64,000 nucleotides of DNA from assembly GCA_013216135.1 (NCBI GenBank), contig JABSOS010000006.1, positions 62,001 through 126,000 of the forward strand, written 5' to 3'. How positions within the stretch are numbered: position 1 is the stretch's first letter; each line of letters begins with the position of its first letter. The notes under the pieces were generated by a model. The model ran no database searches, was not told the origin of the DNA, and was given only the letters and a program-made list of their open reading frames with translations. The DNA comes from Candidatus Caenarcanales bacterium. GTDB lineage: Bacteria; Cyanobacteriota; Vampirovibrionia; LMEP-6097. Shown here one piece after another: positions 58,053 through 64,000 of the stretch. The position numbers and the translations under genes are program-made.

Positions 58053-59823
58053 GAGCGTTTGCGATAACAGTTTTACTTGCTAAAGCTATTGAAAGCCTTG
58101 CTTTCATCAATTCTTCTGAAACACCTATGATTCTATTCTCGTTATAGAACTGATGAAAAAGACTTGCTAAGTTTTTTAGGTAAACAGAAACTTTGTAAGG
58201 CGCTCTAATTTCAGCTGCATCTTCAATTACATTTGGGAATTCAATTAATTCTAAGATTAGAGTTCTTATAGTTTGTAAGCTATCTTCGTCTACACTCTCT
58301 CCTGAAAAGGCTTGTAGGATTTCATTTGGTTTAGTGAAAATAGTTTTCTCTAAATCTTGAAGCTCAGCTTCACTTAATTCTGGAGCCTCTTCTTCTTTAG
58401 TTTCAATGTTTATTTTAGCTGAACTTAAGTTACGAAGAATACTGGCAGCTCTCGCATGAGCATACTGGATATAGTAAACAGGGTTGTCTTTATCTTGTTT
58501 TTTAGCAAGTTCTAAATCAAAAACCATTCTATTGTTAGCTTGGCTATCGATTAAGAAAAAGCGCAGAGCATCATTACCAACTTCTTCTAAAAGCTCATCT
58601 ACATTAACAATGTCACCTTTTCTTTTAGACATCTTAACTTCAACGCCATCTTTTTGAAGTGAAACCATTTGAATAAAAATTAACTCAAGTAAATCTGGAT
58701 CATAGTTAATAGCTTTAATAGCTCCTCTAATTCCAGGCTCTTGCCCATGGTGGTCACCACCCCAGATATTGATTAATTTATCAAAGCCTCTGTCAAACTT
58801 ATTTTTATGATAAGCAATATCGGCAGCTAGATAAGTGTAAACCCCTTGGGATTTTTGGATAACTCTATCTCTTTCATCGCCGTAGTGCTTTGCTTTAAAC
58901 CATAGCGCACTGTCTTGATCGTAGAGGTTGCCATTATCTTCAAGAATTTTACAAATCTCTGTTACTTTATTATCTTTTTCTTGGTGTAGGTTCTCTTTCT
59001 CTGAAAACCAGTTATCAAAACGAACTTCCATATCTCCAAGAACTTTAGTTTGTAAATCTATAAATAAATCTTTAGCTATTTTTCCAGCTAGTTCAGCATC
59101 TAAAGTTTTATAGTCGACTTTTGTTTTTAGATTAGAGTCTGAATCCAATTCTGCTTGAAGCTTTTCAGAATAAACTTCAGGCTTTAGTACATCAAGCATA
59201 CTTTCTAAAGGATATGCTTCTTCTGGATACTCGCTTTCTGGGATAACGCCTTCTTGGATTTGGATAGCAGCTTTCGCTGATGCTGAAAGTTTTTCGATTT
59301 GAACTCCAGCATCGTTAATGTAGAATTCACTAAATACATCATAACCAGCCCAGTCAAGTAAGCTTGCAAGAGCACTTCCTAAGGCTGCTTGCCTGCCATG
59401 TCCTAGGTGCAAATTTCCTGTAGGGTTCGCTGAAACATACTCTACAAGTATCTTATTCTTTTCTTTTTTCGTCTTATCAAAGTATCCGAAATTCTCTTTC
59501 TCTCTATGAATCTCTACTAAAGAACCTTCAAGGCAATTCCAATCAAAAATTATATTTATAAACCCTGGCGGAACTACTGTCACTGAACCGATACTTTTAT
59601 AATCTAAATACTTAACTATTGCTTCAGCAATTTTTATAGGTGCCATTTTGGCATCACGAGCAAGTTTCATTGCGATGCTTATAGCTCTATCACCGTGATC
59701 AGGATTTTTACATTTATCTAAATCAATCTCATTAGGCACTTCTGTCAGCTGACCTAATTCACCAGCGTCTAAGGCTTTTTTAATAGCATCTTTAAATAGG
59801 TTTATGATTTTATCTTTAAGCAT
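58015..59823 (-). CDS. argS: arginyl-tRNA synthetase
   Basis: VEYVSANPTGNLHLGHGRQAALGS; KMSKRKGD. Confidence 0.97.
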   Translation of the reverse strand: MLKDKIINLFKDAIKKALDAGELGQLTEVPNEIDLDKCKNPDHGDRAISIAMKLARDAKMAPIKIAEAIVKYLDYKSIGSVTVVPPGFINIIFDWNCLEGSLVEIHREKENFGYFDKTKKEKNKILVEYVSANPTGNLHLGHGRQAALGSALASLLDWAGYDVFSEFYINDAGVQIEKLSASAKAAIQIQEGVIPESEYPEEAYPLESMLDVLKPEVYSEKLQAELDSDSNLKTKVDYKTLDAELAGKIAKDLFIDLQTKVLGDMEVRFDNWFSEKENLHQEKDNKVTEICKILEDNGNLYDQDSALWFKAKHYGDERDRVIQKSQGVYTYLAADIAYHKNKFDRGFDKLINIWGGDHHGQEPGIRGAIKAINYDPDLLELIFIQMVSLQKDGVEVKMSKRKGDIVNVDELLEEVGNDALRFFLIDSQANNRMVFDLELAKKQDKDNPVYYIQYAHARAASILRNLSSAKINIETKEEEAPELSEAELQDLEKTIFTKPNEILQAFSGESVDEDSLQTIRTLILELIEFPNVIEDAAEIRAPYKVSVYLKNLASLFHQFYNENRIIGVSEELMKARLSIALASKTVIANALRLLGISAPEKM

Positions 59824-60988
59824 CTTCTTCTAGCCTCTGTGCAAGTAAACTAATAGGGTTTACAAAGGATTTTAAGGGTTGGTTTAAGCTCTTTGAGAGG
59901 GGAGTGAAGTAATCGTCCATGAAGTTTACTGCGACTTGGTCGACGAATCTATCACCTCTAGCTATAGAGATTAAGCCAGAGCTCAAAGACCTTATAATAG
60001 CAGAGTGAGACTGCTCTTTATACCTTTTTTTTGTAAATGAGAAGACTTGGCTAAAGCCAGGGTCTTTTAAGAGCATATAACCAAAGCTAGGAGATTCACT
60101 TACACTAAGGTCTGCTACGAAAATAGGTTTTTCTGTATCAATTGGAGGGATACTTGAAAGTAAATCTAAGTCATTGATAAGTAAGACAAAGTCTGTCTCA
60201 TCAAGTGGAGCTTCTTCTATACCTAAATAATTGAAAATGGATTTTATATCTAGGAGTATCTCATAATCAAGTTTTTGAGAATTCGAAAGGAAAAAACCTT
60301 TAACGTTATTTAATCTATACTCCTCTAGGATTTCTTTTGTTAAGAAGATTAAAGGTGAGCAGAGGCAAGCGGCGTTGATAGAGCAGATATTTTGGCTATG
60401 GTATTCCTTGATGGTTTTATCTATATAGTATTCCTCTGCAATATCTAAACCAAAGCTTTCGTATTTAGGGTCATATTTTCTGTTTTGAGCAAAAATTATT
60501 CTGTTGAAAAAATTATGGTTTTTGATGATGTTCACGAATAAAGAGAGGTTTACCTCTCTTCTCCGTTTGAATTCAGCGATTTCATTAGTTGAGATTTTAT
60601 CTTCTAGTTTATGCCATTCCTCTAAAGCTTTTTTGTCTTTACCTTTAGAGCTTGCATATTTATGGCTATAGTAAGACCAAAGATAAAGATCTTCACTTGC
60701 TGATGATTTAACGTCGGCTAAGTTAATACGAAGAACTCTGAATTGTTTATTGTCTTCAGTTTTTTCGTCAATTTTGGACAAATTTTTAAGAAGTTCATTA
60801 AATTTGAAATTTAAGTCTTCAAGTTTATAGTGATGATTAGTGAAATTTAGCTTCGGATTGTTAGAAAAAAGAAAAGATTCTAAATCAATAAAAACCTTGT
60901 CAGCCTCTCTAAGCTTCTCAGTATAAGAGATACCTAGGTATTCTAGATAAGATTGGAACTCTTTTTTCTGAAAATTTGTATAATACAT
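59816..60988 (-). CDS. hypothetical protein overlapping argS start
   Basis: 390 aa ORF; 8-bp overlap with argS. Confidence 0.65.
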   Translation of the reverse strand: MYYTNFQKKEFQSYLEYLGISYTEKLREADKVFIDLESFLFSNNPKLNFTNHHYKLEDLNFKFNELLKNLSKIDEKTEDNKQFRVLRINLADVKSSASEDLYLWSYYSHKYASSKGKDKKALEEWHKLEDKISTNEIAEFKRRREVNLSLFVNIIKNHNFFNRIIFAQNRKYDPKYESFGLDIAEEYYIDKTIKEYHSQNICSINAACLCSPLIFLTKEILEEYRLNNVKGFFLSNSQKLDYEILLDIKSIFNYLGIEEAPLDETDFVLLINDLDLLSSIPPIDTEKPIFVADLSVSESPSFGYMLLKDPGFSQVFSFTKKRYKEQSHSAIIRSLSSGLISIARGDRFVDQVAVNFMDDYFTPLSKSLNQPLKSFVNPISLLAQRLEEDA

Positions 60989-61056
60989 TCACTCAAATAG
61001 GCTATATTGTTATATATAAGGCTAAGCTTAATACCTATTAAGAATAGCTTATTTAT

Positions 61057-61752
61057 TTGATTATGCCTAGTGTAGCTATTAGCTCTGATATTGAGGTAAA
61101 GGCTAGTTCCTGTCATTTAGAGGACTATTCTAGTCCTAGTGAAGGTAATTATCTTTTCTGCTATAAAATTGAAATTACTAATAAGGGTGATAAAATTGTC
61201 CAGTTAAGAACTCGATATTGGTTAATTATAGATTCCACTTCTGAAAAAGCTGAAGTGAGCGGACCTGGAGTCGTAGGGAAAAAACCTTGGCTTGCACCAG
61301 GAGAAACTTATACTTATCTTAGTTTTTCTAATCTCAAGACCAATTTTGGAACTATGGAAGGACGTTACGGCTTTGTTGATGAAGATGAGAATAGCTTTGA
61401 TGTTGAGATCCCACGCTTCTTCTTATCTACGAATTTAGAAGAGTTTCCTAAAAATCGTTTTAATAAAGGTCAGGTTGTAAAACATGTTGATGAAGATTAC
61501 TTTGGGGTTGTCGTTGACTTTGACATGTATTTTTTAAGTAATTCAGATTTAGATACAGATAAATTTGATGCAGGTTTAGAAAAGCGTCCTTGGTACTATG
61601 TGATAGTTAGTGATACTGATTTAATGCTTTATGTTCCAGAATCACATTTAGCTGAAGAAGAGGAACAAAAAGAGCTTAATCACCCACTTGTTGAAGTTTT
61701 CTTTGATTTTAAAGACGGTAAATACGTGCGTAAGCCGAATCCTAATGAATAG
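61057..61752 (+). CDS. ApaG domain fused to HspQ/YccV-like domain
   Basis: N-half QLRTRYWLIIDS...VSGPGVVGKKPWLAPGETYTY (ApaG); C-half FNKGQVVKHVDEDYFGVVVDFD...RPWYYVIVSD...LYVPESHL (YccV). Likely real start ATG 61063. Confidence 0.85.
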   Translation: MIMPSVAISSDIEVKASSCHLEDYSSPSEGNYLFCYKIEITNKGDKIVQLRTRYWLIIDSTSEKAEVSGPGVVGKKPWLAPGETYTYLSFSNLKTNFGTMEGRYGFVDEDENSFDVEIPRFFLSTNLEEFPKNRFNKGQVVKHVDEDYFGVVVDFDMYFLSNSDLDTDKFDAGLEKRPWYYVIVSDTDLMLYVPESHLAEEEEQKELNHPLVEVFFDFKDGKYVRKPNPNE

Positions 61753-61796
61753 GCAGCAGCGGCTGTATCAATTCGCTTGACTTTACGTTTTTTGCT

Positions 61797-63173
61797 ATGA
61801 TTGTCTCCATGCTTAAAACACTTGTTCTAGCAGCTGGTAGGGGAACCCGACTAAAATCAAATACCGCAAAGATTTTACATAAAGTTTTTGACAAGCCTAT
61901 TTTGGCTTGGGTTTTAGACGGTCTGGCTGACCTTGATCAAGACGAAATAGCTGTTGTTTGTGGTCATCAAGCAGATGATGTTAAAGATTTTCTTCATGCT
62001 TACCCTGTTACCACTGTCGATCAAGAAATCCAAATGGGAACTGGACACGCAGTCATGTGTGCTGCTCATCTTTTTGAGGACTTTGAAGGCTCGGTTCTAG
62101 TTGTAAATGGTGATTCACCTTTAATTCGTCCAGATACCTTGAATGACTTTGTTAATTACCATAGACAATCAGAGTCACAGTTAAGCCTTTTAACTAGTAA
62201 TCTGGAAGATCCTACTGGTTATGGAAGGATCGTCAAGAGAAATAATTCTATTATCGGTATTAAAGAGCACAAAGACTGCTCTGAAGCTGAGAAAACTATT
62301 AAAGAGGTTAATGTCGGTGTTTATTGCTTCGAGTGGCAATTCATCAAAGAAGGTCTAGGAAAGCTAAAGAGTAATAATGCTCAAGAAGAATTTTATTTAA
62401 CAGACTTAGTTGAATGGGCTTATTGCCAAGGTTTAAGTATTAATAATTATTTACTGGCTGATCCTAATGAAGCCCTAGGGGTTAATACTAGAGAAGATTT
62501 AGCCCTAGTTTATAAGTTGAAGAATAAACACTCTTTAGAACAACTAATGATAAATGGTGTAACGATCGTAGATCCAGAGTCGACTTGGATTAGCCCTGAT
62601 GCTGACATTGGTCCTGATACTACTATTTTCCCAGGTACTTATATCCAAAGAAGAGTTTCTATTGGCTCTAACTGTTCTATTGGTCCTCACACTGTGATTA
62701 ATGGTCCTGTGGAAATTGGTTCTAATACGATAGTTACTCAGTCACAGGTTGCAAGAAGTTCTATTGGAGATAATTGTAATATCGGGCCTTATGCACATAT
62801 TCGTGACGGTAGTGATATTCGCAGTTTTGCTCGTGTAGGGTGTTATGTCGAAGTGAAAAATTCTAATATCGGTGACGGCTCTGCTGCTGCTCATTTGAGT
62901 TATATCGGTGATGCTGAGATTAAATCAAATGTAAATATAGGAGCGGGAACTATAACTGCTAACTTTAATGCATTTACTGGAGAGAAGTCCCAGACTGTGA
63001 TTTGCAATAATGCGAGTACCGGAGCAAATTCGGTGTTAGTTGCTCCGGTAACTGTAGAAGAGGGGGCTTCTGTCGCAGCAGGTTCCGTGGTTACGAAAGA
63101 TATTCCTGAAAAAATGTTAGGTATCGCTAGACCTCGTCAAGAGATTAAGCGTTTACCTGGAGCAAGGGTCTAG
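61797..63173 (+). CDS. glmU: bifunctional GlmU (N-acetylglucosamine-1-phosphate uridyltransferase/acetyltransferase)
   Basis: LKTLVLAAGRGTRLKS; left-handed beta-helix C-terminus, NIGAGTITANF. Likely start 61809. Confidence 0.96.
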   Translation: MIVSMLKTLVLAAGRGTRLKSNTAKILHKVFDKPILAWVLDGLADLDQDEIAVVCGHQADDVKDFLHAYPVTTVDQEIQMGTGHAVMCAAHLFEDFEGSVLVVNGDSPLIRPDTLNDFVNYHRQSESQLSLLTSNLEDPTGYGRIVKRNNSIIGIKEHKDCSEAEKTIKEVNVGVYCFEWQFIKEGLGKLKSNNAQEEFYLTDLVEWAYCQGLSINNYLLADPNEALGVNTREDLALVYKLKNKHSLEQLMINGVTIVDPESTWISPDADIGPDTTIFPGTYIQRRVSIGSNCSIGPHTVINGPVEIGSNTIVTQSQVARSSIGDNCNIGPYAHIRDGSDIRSFARVGCYVEVKNSNIGDGSAAAHLSYIGDAEIKSNVNIGAGTITANFNAFTGEKSQTVICNNASTGANSVLVAPVTVEEGASVAAGSVVTKDIPEKMLGIARPRQEIKRLPGARV

Positions 63174-63619
63174 GCTAGTTCATTTACTTGTCTTCCAGCA
63201 AAGAAACTTTCAATAATATTTGTGAAGTATCTTCCAGAGGAGAGAGTTGCAAGTCTACTTTTTGCAACTTCAGTGAGTGAGGTCAATTGTGCTTCAACAC
63301 TACTAAAGTCAAAATTCGGTATGTAAGACATTGCTGATCTTAAAATATTAGCTTTAGCTTTATTATGTCTTTTGTCTTTGTCTTGAGTTTTTCTTTTTTC
63401 TTCTTTTACAGCTATCTGAATAGCTGTTGAATTATTAAGACCAACTAAGTTCTTTAAGGTAGATGCTATAGTTCCAGTTCTGTCATCACCTTCATCAGCT
63501 TCAATTTTTTTATTATCTTCATCGATTATGGCTTGAGCTTTTTTGGTTGCTTGATCAAGCTGTTTACCCTTTAATGGACCTAAATTTAGTTTTTCTAACA
63601 CCATACTTAATGAATACAA
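63170..63619 (-). CDS. hypothetical protein
   Basis: 149 aa ORF. Confidence 0.55.
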   Translation of the reverse strand: MYSLSMVLEKLNLGPLKGKQLDQATKKAQAIIDEDNKKIEADEGDDRTGTIASTLKNLVGLNNSTAIQIAVKEEKRKTQDKDKRHNKAKANILRSAMSYIPNFDFSSVEAQLTSLTEVAKSRLATLSSGRYFTNIIESFFAGRQVNELA

Positions 63620-63916
63620 AAAGCTTTCCTTTATATTTTTGATATTAGATTTACAAATTTAATCTTTTGTTAATGTTTGCGTCATTTTGGCTTGATTAAT
63701 AAGTCAGCAATTCTAGATTTTAAATAAATTCAAAAAATAAACAATTATTTTGTCAAAAAGTAAATACTCATTTCTTTGTACTAACTGTAAGCAGCAGTTG
63801 GTATTAATAGGTAGCCTCTAAAAGTACTTGCACTGTAAACAAAATAAATAATAGGAAATAATAAAATTGATAGTTCTACTTTGTGCTTTAGTTTATAAAA
63901 TCAGCAAAATGAAAAT

Positions 63917-64000
63917 CTAAGCGTCAGCAGTAATGGTGTCATTCTGATACTTAACTAGATTATCAACTACTTTATTATTAGTTTCATCTCCGAATGCAAG
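63917..64000 (-). CDS. hypothetical protein, C-terminal fragment running off the window
   Basis: Open frame ...LAFGDETNNKVVDNLVKYQNDTITADA* ending at 63917. Confidence 0.45.
   Translation of the reverse strand, partial: LAFGDETNNKVVDNLVKYQNDTITADA

Overview
AT-rich, densely coding bacterial chromosomal window with about 60 genes and no recognisable phage, transposase, CRISPR array or tRNA. The housekeeping backbone is glyA, murA, hemN, rpsO, pnp, murG, gyrB, proS, a SigB/F-type sigma factor, fabH, folP, uvrB, a gcvP-lipA-lplA-lpd-gcvT-gcvH cluster, lspA, nadA, trxA, lpxA, def, argS and glmU, plus two flagellins. lpxA together with lipoproteins implies a diderm cell. Gene content is compatible with a flagellated non-photosynthetic Cyanobacteria relative (Melainabacteria/Caenarcaniphilales-like), but that placement is inference only. 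Main observations: (1) a solitary 5S rRNA gene with its own promoter-like elements and terminator; (2) near-consensus sigma-28 promoters in front of both flagellins; (3) a divergent locus (Cys-tailed MarR + CxxC thioredoxin-like protein versus cupin + DapA-family aldolase) with two identical palindromic operators about 7 helical turns apart; (4) a four-gene toxin-antitoxin-like operon whose MazF/PemK gene is broken by a frameshift; (5) a gene interrupted by one in-frame UAA behind a good ribosome-binding site; (6) a dispersed intergenic repeat family (3 copies), one of which falsely extends hemN; (7) an ApaG-HspQ/YccV fusion in the opposite domain order to eukaryotic PolDIP2; (8) a fused GcvPA-GcvPB; (9) a Tat-lipoprotein superoxide dismutase, a class D beta-lactamase-like lipoprotein and an EF-hand/subtilase-like protein. 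All family calls come from motif recognition by eye; no searches were run.
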